The notes beneath the pieces are model-generated. The model saw only the letters and a program-made list of their open reading frames with translations. It did not search any database and was not told the DNA's origin. DNA of 64,000 nucleotides from Ancistrus triradiatus. Taxonomy: Eukaryota > Chordata > Actinopteri > Siluriformes > Loricariidae. The stretch spans positions 410,828 to 474,827 of the forward strand of contig JAJAGP010000332.1 in the NCBI GenBank assembly GCA_025084515.1, written 5' to 3'. The position numbers and the translations under genes are program-made. Below, piece by piece: positions 11,901-21,368 of this stretch (position 1 is its first letter; each line of letters begins with the position of its first letter).

Positions 11901-14744
11901 ATTTGGTACAAAAGCAGTATCCACTGAGGCTGAGTGTCTGAAGAGTAAAGATGGGCAGAAGATCTCCAGTTTAAATAACATGAAAAACAATGTACCTCAA
12001 AGGACTGGAAGGGATTTACATATATCTTCCTCTACAGTGCATAATATCATTAAACAATTCAAGGAATCTGGAAGAATTTCAGTGCGTAACGGGTAAGGGC
12101 ACAAGCCTGAACTGAAGACCCGAGATCTCCGATCCCTCAGACGGCACTGCATCAAGAACCATCATTCATCAATAGCTGATAGAACCACATGGGCAAGGGA
12201 TTACTTTATCAAACCTTTATCAAGCACTACAATATGCAGTTACATTCACAAATGCCATTTAAAACATTACTGTGCAAAAAAGAAGCCTCGTGTTAACCAT
12301 GTCCAGAAGTGGTGTCGACTTCTCTGGGCTCAGAAGCAGTAGGATGGATCTTCACACAGTGGAAAAGGGGATTGTGCCCAGATCAGTCAGTTTTCCAGAT
12401 CTTTTTTGGAAGAAATGGATGCCGTGTGCTCCAGAGCAAAGACAAAAAGGATCATCCAGACTGTTATCAGGAAGAAATCCAAAAGCCAGGCTCTGTCATG
12501 GTATGGGGTCAGAGCCCTTGGTAAAGGTCATGCACACTTCTGTGATGCAGCATTAATGCAGAAAAGTACACTGAGATCTTAGAGCAACATAAGCTGCCTT
12601 CAAGACGTCATCTTTTCCAGCGATGTCCATGCATGCACAAGAAATACAAAACAGGCCAAATCAGAAAAAAGCTGGAATGGAAATATGTCCAGTCTTTCTT
12701 TGAGGAACATTGATTTTTAAACATTTCAGTCATTTTCTCACACACTTGTTGACCACTAGAGATCCCCTGCCCATCTTTACTCCTCAAAGACTCGGCCTTT
12801 CCTGGATACTGCTTTGTACCAAATTATGACTATAATCACCGGTTGAGATCCTGTTTGAAACCACATCAATATTTAGTTTATTTTAATTCATTACTAGCTC
12901 TAAATTGCTCCCGTCCCAACATTTTTGGAATGTGTTGCAGGCCTGAAATGCGAGATTGGATGTTTATTAACAAATGAAATGAAGTGCCTGGCTTTTGGAC
13001 TTGATGCTGATAACAGTCTGGATGGTCCTTTTTGTCTTTGGTCTAGAGCACACGGTGTCCATTTCTTCCAAAAAAGTGTAAGGAACACTGCATATATTTT
13101 TTATCTGTATTTTGCATACCGTCCCAACAGTTTCTGGCTTGGGGTTGTAGATATTATATGGGGCTTAGATATATTTCACACTGTTCAAGTGGATGTTATG
13201 AAGTGGTGTTTATGATGATATTATCTGGGGTTTAGATACATTTGTGGTGTTGATGGATATTATTATGTGGTGTTTTTGTGGCTATTACTATGTGGTATTT
13301 ATTTGGACATTGTGTGGCGTTTCCATGGATATGTGGTGTTTTTGTGGAGGTTCCTATCTGATGTTCTTATGATAATATTATTACCTGGGGTTTATGTAGC
13401 TATTATACAGTGTTTATGTATCTTACTATGTGGTGTTTATAGTGACATTATTAGGACATTACTAAGTGTGTTTACATGAATATTTATGTGGCGTATATGT
13501 TGATATTACTATGTGACATTGAAGTGGATATTATTTTGTGGTATTAGTATGGACACTATTGTATTGCTGTGTATGTTAGTATTACTATGTGGTCTTTATA
13601 TAGATATTAACTGGGCTGTACATAAATATTATGAAGTGTTTATGTCAAGTCAAGTCAGATTTATCTATATGGCGCTTTTTACAATGGAGCATCTCAAAGC
13701 AACTTTACAATTTTAGGTCATCTCCTAAAGTATGTGGCCAATCCCAAACTGAGGAAACCTAGGGTGACAGTGGCAAGTAAAAACTCCCTAAAGTCTAAGG
13801 TACAAACCCTTGGAGGACCAAGACTCAAAAAGGGAGCCATCCTCCTTGGGCGGCGTAGATGATACATGTAAGAATTAACTAAGTAATCTAATTAATAAGT
13901 TAATAGTACTAGTTAAAATACACAGAAACTAAATAAATATTAACAGACAGAATTGTATGTGGATGTCACTATATAGGCTGGATTTCTTGCACATATTACA
14001 CTATGGTGTTTACACGGATGTGATGCAATCCAGGCCTACCTTGAGGTTGTCGTTTTCATCGCCGAGTTTCTCAATTTCATCGCGTAAGTCCTGTTCGACA
14101 TGAGCCTCTGCAGATCTGTTGGGCGCATCGGGAGAGATCTCTATCCCGGTCATGATGGAGCTCGCTGCTTTGGCGTGCATGTTCCCTTCTTTCTTCAGGC
14201 TCTTGTTCATGTGAAACTGGATGAGTTCAGATTGTAAGCAGCCCTCCCTCCAGAAGCCAGGCCCGCATCCCACCGTGTTATGATTATTGCCCCCCTGCTT
14301 GGCTGCGCTCCCCGCTGCGTCTTTTCCTCTCGGGTTCTTCGTTTTGTTCTGGGAGGATTTTGAGGAGCTGGGCTGATCGGACACGACGCGGTCGGGTTTT
14401 AACGGAGGATCGTCGGCGTCTTCCGTGGAGCTGTGGCGCTCCTCGATTTTTTTGGCCTTCTCCGCACGCCTGACTGTCGGGCTTTCAGCACCGCTCGGCT
14501 GGACAGCGGCCGCACCTTTTGCTGCCTGCTTGTCTTTACCGGCCACCGGGGAGCTGCTCCGGCTGTTCTTGCCGCCCTGTTTGGCTGAAACGAGTTTGGC
14601 TGATCCGCTTTTCGAGGGCGTTTTCGGTGTCGCGTCTTTAAATCTGGCCGGAGAGGGCGCCCGCTGCTGCTGCTGCTGCTGATGCTTCACGGTGCTATTG
14701 TCTGGCTGACGCGGATCTGCAGCGCCGCCTGTGGCAGGATTCAT
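2801..14744 (-). CDS. soga3: SOGA3 / MTCL3 coiled-coil protein (six coding exons)
   Basis: Coding exons in transcript order are 14744-14040, 11449-11225, 10443-10285, 10176-10108, 6927-5740 and 2911-2801. All junctions are phase 0 with usable splice sites, giving 818 residues. Residues 1-160 are low complexity (Ser/Lys/Pro-rich, with a run of six Gln at 22-27). Residues 161-177 hold the family signature GPGFWREGCLQSELIQF. From about 215 to 640 the chain is nearly all charged coiled coil. The last 36 residues form a hydrophobic tail. The family (SOGA/microtubule crosslinking factor) is linked to microtubules and to autophagy suppression; SOGA3 itself is little studied. The match to human SOGA3 is strong in all six exons, though human is longer (about 947 residues), mainly in the disordered N-terminus. 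Start chosen: the first ATG that opens directly into the family N-terminus. Teleosts may carry a and b copies, and I cannot tell which this is. Confidence 0.93.
3080..3190. mobile_element. Tc1-like scrap, family 1
   Basis: Phrases such as agaggttcacatacttttgcca and tgtttgtgaaccccttggaatt resemble inner and terminal parts of the family-1 Tc1 copies at 710-2224 and 15714-16870. No complete ends or reading frame remain. The rest of 2920-3400 shows nothing recognisable. Confidence 0.45.
3408..4173. mobile_element. Inverted-repeat element (tcactttattaggtacacct family)
   Basis: The left arm begins cgtcactttattaggtacacctccttgttctacactca and the right arm ends with its inverse, tgtagaagcaaggtgtacctaatagagtgattgg. 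The arms stay complementary for well over 100 bases, with matching inner blocks such as gtcaggaccc...cagatcaggtac against gtacctgatctggctggtcctgac. No transposase is present, so it is a non-autonomous foldback-type DNA element. Pieces of the same family lie in dctn3 introns at about 40820-41100 and 46801-47351. Confidence 0.8.
4478..4690 (-). repeat. Dispersed repeat R1
   Basis: Read on the minus strand, this carries the R1 core: sensitive phrases are ctataqgtgc-like ends and the phrase ccaagactcaaaaagagacccaacctccttggg. Five or more R1 copies occur in the window, typically opening gtcaagtcagatttatttatatagcgc and including ggaggaccaagactcaaaaagg. I do not recognise a coding part and cannot assign it to a named family. 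Confidence 0.6.
4823..5024 (-). repeat. tRNA-derived SINE
   Basis: A nearly full copy in reverse orientation. It opens with the tail (catttagcagacgcccttatccagagcaactt) and runs to the head (ggatttgaaccctgg, then taaccgtcaggctaccaca), which corresponds to the B and A boxes on the minus strand. Confidence 0.8.
5138..5616. mobile_element. Foldback element with arms of about 130 bases
   Basis: The left arm starts actttaaggtggtagtacc and continues through aatcaggctataaatacctg to gagaagaggtggtacagtac and agtgaatgtctc. The right arm is its inverse, ending gctactaccaccttaaa. The right arm has an extra stretch of about 16 bases near the outer end. A centre of about 200 bases separates the arms. No protein is encoded. 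It lies in the intron between the last two soga3 exons, and a transcript of that intron could fold into a long hairpin. Confidence 0.75.
7350..7600 (+). pseudogene. hAT-type transposase fragment with BED zinc finger remnant
   Basis: The plus strand encodes pieces that look like a BED zinc finger of ZBED/hAT transposases: VWLHFE-like residues in one frame, then AKCNMSGKSICC with a following NMANHL in another. A frameshift separates them, and the chain stops soon after. The pattern (Cys-x2-x-Cys region, then Asn-His-Leu) is what remains of the domain start. Identification is by eye. Confidence 0.5.
7672..9250 (+). mobile_element. Tc1/mariner-like transposon, family 2, defective
   Basis: Ends are cagtggggcaaaaaagtattt and its inverse, with TA on both sides (7670-7671 and 9251-9252). 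Plus-strand transposase pieces are visible: the paired-type helix-turn-helix region near 8100-8350, the WSDET motif near 8480, and a SPDLNP-like motif near 8840. Several frameshifts make it inactive. It lies in a soga3 intron. Family 2 is the commonest transposon here, with further copies at 19803, 25021, 27094 and 54733. Confidence 0.9.
9251..10107. other. soga3 intron, old repeat remnants
   Basis: No exon is seen. The stretch 9620-9870 (attggatcgct, gattggatct, gattggatgtcg, then tcgtcctagttcttgtcgttttcaattcattttagtttagtcat) resembles the end of a fish hAT element whose other copies read acgaaaactaaactaaaat, but no complete element can be drawn. A pair of near-inverse phrases (tagagatcatcatc / ctactgctgagatgatg) lies at 9890-10015. 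Confidence 0.4.
10680..11206. mobile_element. Probable hAT-type inverted-repeat element
   Basis: The sequence begins catggttcccaacctgcggtc and ends ggacaaaaaggttgggaaccaatg, so the ends are inverse to each other (ggttcccaacct against aggttgggaacc). It is about 520 bases long and has no coding frame. It lies in a soga3 intron. The short ends and lack of a TA target fit hAT better than Tc1, but the target duplication is not clear. Confidence 0.5.
11497..11602. repeat. Left part of a degenerate minisatellite
   Basis: Phrases like gaagtggtgtttatatggatgttactatgtggtatttat match the repeat units that resume at 13148, on the far side of a Tc1 copy. The transposon therefore split an older tandem repeat. 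Confidence 0.6.
11603..13147. mobile_element. Tc1/mariner-like transposon, family 3, defective
   Basis: The ends are caaccccaattaggaagaagctgggacggtatgg and the inverse near 13115-13147 (taccgtcccaacagtttctggcttggggttg), with TA on each side. Plus-strand transposase remnants are at 12272-12560 (KKWMPCAPEQRQKG region). Part of the 3' half is repeated in reverse (12900-13090), so the copy is rearranged inside. A second, truncated family-3 copy is at 50096-51240. Confidence 0.85.
13148..13644. repeat. Degenerate minisatellite (ttactatgtggtgtttatgtggata type)
   Basis: Units of about 25-40 bases repeat with many changes: gatattattatgtggtgtttttgtgg, cattgtgtggcgtttccatgg, gatattactatgtgacattgaagtgg and others. 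A further piece occurs at 13953-14020. It lies in soga3 intron 1 and encodes nothing. Confidence 0.7.
13645..13960 (+). repeat. Dispersed repeat R1
   Basis: Forward copy opening caagtcaagtcagatttatctatatggcgctttttacaatggagcatctcaaagc. It passes through aggaccaagactcaaaaagggagcc and cttgggcggcgtagatgatac, and closes with the AT-rich tail tattaacagaca. No coding content. Confidence 0.7.
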
Positions 14745-15640
14745 GGCGGCGGTTGTGACTGATCACACGTCGCCCATCATCCATACCCGTTAGCTACACA
14801 AAAGGGAATCTTTCAAGTCTTAATCATATAATCTCACCATTTTAAAACCAGGAGTCTGAAAGCTAATGCAAACATTGGCATGCACTGGCAATGCTGGCAA
14901 AATCGCTCTCATTTGCCAGTCACAAATAGAGATCAGCTCTATAAATAGGAATTGATTATTATCGTTCTAAATTGTGCAATTAAAAAAAAGGCTTAAATAT
15001 AGGCTACGTCCATTGACCTAAAATAATGGCACACGTTTACAGACCGCTATTAAATGAGCATCTGGTCTTTACAGGCGCACCGGCGATGGATGGTTTTACG
15101 CGTTTTACGCACGGTCCATAATTTAATAAACAAATAATTATGTGATCAGTCATAAACAAGCAACATTAAATTTCCTAGCCAAGGTCTATTCACCGTCCCT
15201 GTCAGGCCTCTGGACCACCGTTCACTCGTATCCTTCTTCCAGTGACCCAGCTCGATATAAATAGGCTAGTAAATTATAAATGGGCAGGGCGTATTTTTGC
15301 GTATTTTTGCGTATTTCGAAATATCAAAACACCAGAGACTAAGGTACTAGTGCTTTTATAACCTGAAGAGTCTTCTCGCTTTAGTCTGAGCTATTTAGGT
15401 CGCATTGTTTATCACCATAAATAGGTATCAGGGGTATGTGCAATCCTAAACTGTGTGCACAGACGCTCCGCGATTTTTTCCATCCCAAAAGTAAAAAGGA
15501 TTTCGAAAACAGCTCTTACCGTGTCAGCATCCCGTTTGTCCCGCACTAATGAATGGCGTGTCTAAAGATACACAGCATCCGGCGCCGCAGGACCACCAGC
15601 CAGCATCCACCGGAAAGAGATGCGAGCGCACTGACGTAAT
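14745..15640 (-). promoter_or_regulatory. soga3: soga3 5' leader and probable first non-coding exon
   Basis: On the gene strand a pyrimidine-rich acceptor (cccttttgtgtag) lies about 50 bases before the ATG, near 14795. A matching donor (gacacg|gtaaga) lies near 15520. A non-coding exon 1 ending there, with transcription starting near 15530-15640 in a CpG-containing stretch, is the likely layout (inference). The leader just before the start codon holds two short upstream ATGs, one opening MMGDV then stop. Confidence 0.55.
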
Positions 15641-15713
15641 CGCCGGGCGTGGTCTTATCCTCGAGTTAACTTCTACCAAGGACCTTATTTCTCTGGATTA
15701 ATGCCGTGGTGTA

Positions 15714-16870
15714 CAGTGGTGCTTGGAAGTTTGTGAAACCTTTGGAATGTTCTATATTTCTGCATAAATATGACCTAAAACATCATCAGATTTTCACTGA
15801 AGTCCTAAAAGTAGATCAAGAGAACCCAGTTAAATAAATGAGACAAAAATATTATACTTGGTCATTTATTTATCGAGGAAAATGATCCAATGTTACATAT
15901 TAGTGAGTGGCAAAAGTATGTGAACGTTTGCTTTCAGTATCTGGTGTGACAACCTCCCCTCACACACAACTTTGGGATGTTGGTTGGTTTCCTCACATGA
16001 ATTTCCTGCACAAACTTTCTATTGGATTAGGTCAGGACTTTGACTTGGCCATTCCAAAACAGGACCTTTATTCTTCTTTAACCATTCTGTGGTAGAACGG
16101 CTTGTGTGCTTAGGGTCGTTGTCTTTCTGCATGACCCACCTTCTCTTGAGATTCAGTTCACGGACAGGTGTCCTGACATATTCCTTTAGAATTTGTTAAT
16201 GTGATTCAGAATTAATGTGGAATTCATGGGAATGTGCCGGAATGGGTCCACCTACTTTAACGCCACCTATTTTAAAGCTAGGAACCCAACACTCACAAAA
16301 CGGACACACCACAGACTAGGAATTAAACAATGAGTTTATTAAACAGAACTAAGAACAGGAGAGAGGGGAGATGGAGAGAGAATGCAGATGGAGATTGTGG
16401 CTCAGGATCGAGAGGAGTGGCTTGCTCCTTGCAACCCTGCCATGCACACCATTGTTGTTTAGCGTTCTCCTGATGATGGACTCATGAACATTATCCAATC
16501 TGACATATGCCTTGAGTTGCTTAGAAGTCACCCTGGATTCCTTTCTGATCTTGTAGACCATTACACACCTTGCTCTTGGAGTGATCTTTGTTGGTCGACC
16601 ACTCCAGGGGAGGGTAACAATGGTCTTAAATTTCCTCCATTTGTACCCAATCTGACTCACTGTCGAATGGCGGGGTCCGACTCTAGAGATGATTTTGTAA
16701 CCTTTTCCAGCCATGAGCATCAACAACTGAGGTTTTCTGAGGTTCTCATGAAGCACTTTTGTTCGTGCCATGATACACTTCCACAAACATGTTGTGAAGA
16801 GCAGACTTTCTGCTCAACAGGGTGCCCACTCACAGCTGATTGAAATCATCCTAGAGGTTCACATACTATT
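15714..16870 (-). mobile_element. Tc1/mariner-like transposon, family 1, truncated
   Basis: The left end, cagtggtgcttggaagtttgtg after a TA, matches the element at 710. Transposase pieces run on the minus strand: 16786-16349 begins MWKCIMARTKVLHENLRKPQ and keeps the helix-turn-helix region. A foreign stretch near 16200-16330 interrupts it, and the far end is missing beyond about 16870. Confidence 0.8.
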
Positions 16871-17327
16871 ACTCATCTTAAAGTCAAGTATACAGCTACG
16901 TTATATCAGTAATCGTTAATGATAGCAATGACCCTATGGCAGAGCATTCAGGCTCACTGTCACCAGATGCCACCTTGTTCTAAGTCAGTATTAGATTTCT
17001 GCCCAGCAAGAGCTGCCTGATTAACTGTAAGTGCTTCTATTGTAAACTGAAAGCATGTAAGAATAGCTGTAAAGTTCACAGAATGGGACCAGGCTTATAG
17101 ATTGTCTGTCATGGATTGCAGCGCTCAGGAAAGGAAGTGTTTGCGGGGAGTTTTATGGATCGGGTTTCCATGGCCAAGCAGCCGCACACAAGTCTAAGAT
17201 CACCATACTCAATGCGAGTGCTCTCTGGAGCCTTGCCATCTAGCACTCTGATGGACAAAAATGGGATTGGAAAATGTTACATCTGGCTATAATAGTGCTT
17301 GTATTCACACAAATCAGTTCCATAACA
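16871..17327. other. Spacer without recognised feature
   Basis: Between the truncated Tc1 copy and the next SINE I see no exon, RNA gene or named repeat. Confidence 0.4.
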
Positions 17328-17515
17328 CTTAGATTTAGTCATTTAGCAGTCGCTCTTATCCAGAGCCACTTACAACTGATACAGTCTTACAATCCAAGCA
17401 ACACTGGGTTAAGGGCCTTGCTCAGGGACCCAACAATGACAGCCTGGCAGAGGTGGGTTTTGAACCCTGGACCTTTTAGTCTATAGTCCAGTACCTTAAC
17501 CACTAGGCCACCACA
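17328..17515 (-). repeat. tRNA-derived SINE
   Basis: Reverse copy: tail tttagtcatttagcagtcgctcttatccagagccactt, body caatccaagcaacactgggttaagggcc, head ttttgaaccctggacc and taaccactaggccaccaca. A further head-only piece follows at 17535-17600. Confidence 0.8.
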
Positions 17516-17600
17516 GTTGTTAATCTAATTAAGACATGGTTATTTGAACTCTTGACCTTTTGATCCATAGTCCAGTACCTTAAGTGGTAGGCTACCACAG

Positions 17601-19344
17601 TCCACCAATGTGAACACTTCTTTTTTTGGACTTCTTTTTTGGTTCTTGACAATGTTTCACCTCTCCCAGGTATTTAACCTCTACTGGGATTGTCACCTTG
17701 GTGGTGGTCCTACACAGACATAAACTCTTCAGTGCTGTGGCCATCCAAGCCTCAGTCATGCCTCAACAGGACAGTCAACTGGAGGAAGCCCTGAGTCAGA
17801 ACTTTTCTGTGCTGCACCCAGGTGGTGGAGTGAATTTTCCCTGATTCCTGATCTCCTTAAAGCCCAAGTGAAGATTTTTTCTCTTTATCTGGGACTGAAG
17901 GGAAGACTGGCACTGCTTGTTATTATATTTTATTATTGGTTCACCGAGTCCTTACATGGTGTAATTTGATGTGTCCTTGGACTGTAGGCTATTTGTGCTG
18001 GCTAATGAGAACGAGAAAGCACCCTGGCGTTTGACAAGTGCTGTAACTGTAAGTACATCCAGCTAGATGTACAGTATGGCAGGAAAAGAGTGATCGAGTG
18101 ATTTAGTGGTGTGTTTTTAACATCCTTTGGATGGGCTGCTATCTGAGCTCTGAGTGCTGAGCTCCCATATGAGCAGATGGGGGAGGAGAGAATCCGTGTA
18201 CAGTTGCTATGGAAACTTTTGTCTCTCCAGCAGAGAAGGAGGAAGAAAGGCTCGTCTCTGATTGGTCCTTCGAGACCCTCGTCACTTGTGACTGATAGAA
18301 AGAAAGAGACGGGGTGGCACCCCGCGATGTGAGGCAGCTGGTTTGTGGTTTCCGTCTGGCAGGGTTTGAAATGAGAGAGAATGAATATGGAAGGAAATAC
18401 CAAAGCAAGATGGATGAGGAGCTTCTTTATGTCGAGGGGAGAGACTGTGATGATGGCAATCAGAGTAACTGAACATATTTTGGTACAGAGGCGTGTCTAG
18501 CAACTTTTTAGGGGTGCACCCCTAAAAAAAGTCATTTTTTTATTGATGTTGTTTTTTAAAACTGAAGTTTTTTCTGACAAGGTTTAATGGTTTAATGTAA
18601 TGTTTTTAACACCAGAAATACAGCAGTCCCCCATTTCTCACAAATGGTATGATCCAAGTAATAGCTTGGCTAGCTAGCTCACAAGTTCAGCATTAATGGA
18701 AGTTTTCTCAGAGTTGTTGGTGTCTTTCCAGTCACAGTGTCCCTACCCATGTCAGATGTTCTTCCTTCACAAGTGTTTGGATGACAGTCTAAAATTGCAT
18801 TAAAATGTACAGTCTTTCTATTTTAAAAAACAGCACCCCTGTGGGGGGACTGTTTGGGTGCTCAGGACCCCTGAAGCTCCGTTCCTTTCTATTTGGCATT
18901 TTTCCTTAAGTTCAATGGTGTGGGGAGACTCAGATTTGATTAGTATTTGGTATGGTCCTTCTTTTCTGTAATGAGAATCTGCCCTCGAGCTGCATGTGAT
19001 CCAGCATGATTTCGCAATATTTGAAAGAGCATCTTGTGATGTTACTGAATGCTTGGCTTACTTTTTGCATTTTCCCATAAATGCTTGATGGGGTTTAGGA
19101 CAAGTGACTGTGGAGGAAAGTTCATGTCATTCAGCAGTTTGTGACCTTCTGTGGTCTTTAGGTAGCATCAAACCGATTCCTAAGTAAGAAAAGCAGTTGG
19201 GAAATGTGAATGGTTAAATACTGTATGATTAGGTTAAATGGCAAGGCTGTGTAATAAATCACTTTAATATCGCACAGACTCATCACTTTGGTAAATCTCT
19301 TGTTCATCCATCATTGTTTTATGTTCCTGTGAAGCTGGAATAAC
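17601..19344. other. Gene-free spacer
   Basis: No coding exon is supported. The open stretches at 18002-18503 on the minus strand overlap each other in several frames and resemble no family I know. A phrase ggcgtgtctagcaactttttaggggtgcacccctaaaaaaag (18490-18530) and its partial inverse near 18830 (cagcacccctgtgggggg) may be ends of an old DNA element. Confidence 0.4.
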
Positions 19345-19515
19345 ATTTACAGCATTTAGCAGATGCCCTTATCCAGAGCGTCTTACAATTGATACAGTCT
19401 TACAATCCAAGCAATTGTGTTTTAAGGGTCTTGCTCAAGGACCCAACAGTGGCAGAGGTGGAATTTGAACCTCTGGTCCATAGTTCCTTAACTACTAGGC
19501 CACCACCATCCACAG
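19345..19515 (-). repeat. tRNA-derived SINE
   Basis: Reverse copy: tail acatttacagcatttagcagatgcccttatccagagcgtctt, then caatccaagcaattgtgttttaagggtcttgctcaaggaccc, and head aatttgaacctctgg with ccttaactactaggccaccac. Confidence 0.8.
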
Positions 19516-19802
19516 AATAATGCTCACTGTTTTATACCTGATAGTGTGGTTTACAGCTCCAGGGACCAGGTTACTGCTGAGATCTGGTTACTGTCTGTGT
19601 GGGCATGTTCTCCCCATGTGGGTAAATTGCTCCAAGTTTTGAGTGAATGAGCGTGTGATGCATTGTGATCGTCCAGTGCCCTGCTTAGGATCCACCACAA
19701 TCCAGGACCATGTGTCACACCCAGGCATTTTCAGCATTGCTATTGGCTGCAAAATGATTTTAAAAATGAGGACTTTAGACTGATCAACTTCTTTATTAAA
19801 TA

Positions 19803-21368
19803 CAGTGGGGCAAAAAGTATTTAGTCAGCCATTGATTGTGCAAGTTCTCTTACTTAGACAGATGAGAGAGGTCTGTAATTTTCAGTCATTTCTGTCATTT
19901 CCTGTACAGTCAGACTCCAAACTCAACCATAGCCAAGACCAAAGAGCTGTCGAAGGACACCAGGAAGAAAATTGTAGACCTGCACCAGGCTGGGAAGAGT
20001 GAATCTACAATAGGCAAGCAGGTTGGTGTGAATAAATCAACTGTGGGAGCAATTGTAAGAAAATGGAATACATAAAAGACCTTTGATAATCTCCCTCGAT
20101 CTGGAGCCCCACGCATGATCTCATCCCGTGGGGTCAAAATGATCATGAGAACGGTGAGCAAAAATCCCAGTACTACCCGGAGGGACCTGATGAATGACCT
20201 GCAGAGAGCTGTGACCAAAGTAACAAAGGCTACCATCAGTAACACACTACGCCGAGAGGGACTCAGATCCTGCAGTGCCAGGCGTGCCCCCCTGCTTAAG
20301 CCAGTACATGTCCAGGCCCGTCTGAAGTTTGCCAGAGAGCATATGGATGATCCAGAAGAGGATTGGGAGAATATCATGTGGTCAGATGAAACCAAAATAG
20401 AACTTTTTGGTAAAAACACTCACTGAGGAAGAAAATGCTAGTTGCAATCCCAAGAACACAACCATACCTACTGTGAAGCAGGGGGTGGAAACATCATTCT
20501 TTGGGGCTGTTTTTTTCTGCACAGGGGACAGGACACTGATTCCGTGTTAAGGAGAATGAACAGGGCCATGTATGGTGAGATTTTTAAGCCAAACCTCCTC
20601 CATCAGTGAAGCAATGAAGATGGAATGTGGCTGGTCCCTTCCAGCATGACAATGATCCCAAACACACCGCTCGGCAACGAAGACGTGGGACGCCGTAAAA
20701 AGCTTTCAAGGTCCTGAAGTGGCCTAGCCAGTCTCCAGACCTCAGCCCCATAGAAAATTTGTGGAGGGGAGCGGGGGGTAGTGAGAAACATGGGGGGTGG
20801 AGAAAAAGGAAAAAAGAAAGTTGAGGGTAATGATAAAACGAATGGGAAAAGGGGAGGGTGAGGAAAAGGTAAGCAGGAAGGGAAAAGAATAAGAGCGAGG
20901 GATGAAAGAAGAAGAGAATAAAAGGAGAAAGTAATTAGAAGTGAGGAGCTAGCCAGTCTCCAGACCTCAGCCCCATAGAAAATTTGTGGAGGGAGTTGGA
21001 AGTCCATGTTGCCCCAAAACATCACTGCTCTAGAGGAGATCTGCATGGAGGAATGGGCCAAAATACCAGCTACAGTGTGTGCCAACCTGGTGAAGACTTA
21101 CAGGAAATGTTTGACCTCTGTCATTGCCAACAAAGGTTATATTACAAAGTATTGAGCTGAACTTTTGTTATTGACCAAATACTTATTTTCCACCATGATT
21201 TACAATTAAATTCTTTAAAAATCCTACAATGTGATTTCCTGGATTTTTTTTCTTATTTTGTCTCTCATAGTTGAAGTGTAGCTCTGATAAATTACAGACC
21301 TCTCTCATCTTTCTAATTAGGAGAACTTGCACAATCAGTGGCTGACTAAATACTTTTTTGCCCCACTG
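19803..21368 (+). mobile_element. Tc1/mariner-like transposon, family 2, with internal insert
   Basis: Complete ends (cagtggggcaaaaagtattt and its inverse) with flanking TA. The transposase reads on the plus strand: 20115-20426 covers the DNA-binding half and the WSDETKIELFG motif with few changes, so this copy is younger than most here. Near the 3' part, a purine-rich stretch (about 20769-20948) lies between two identical 45-base copies of transposon sequence (20724-20768 and 20949-20993). Confidence 0.9.
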
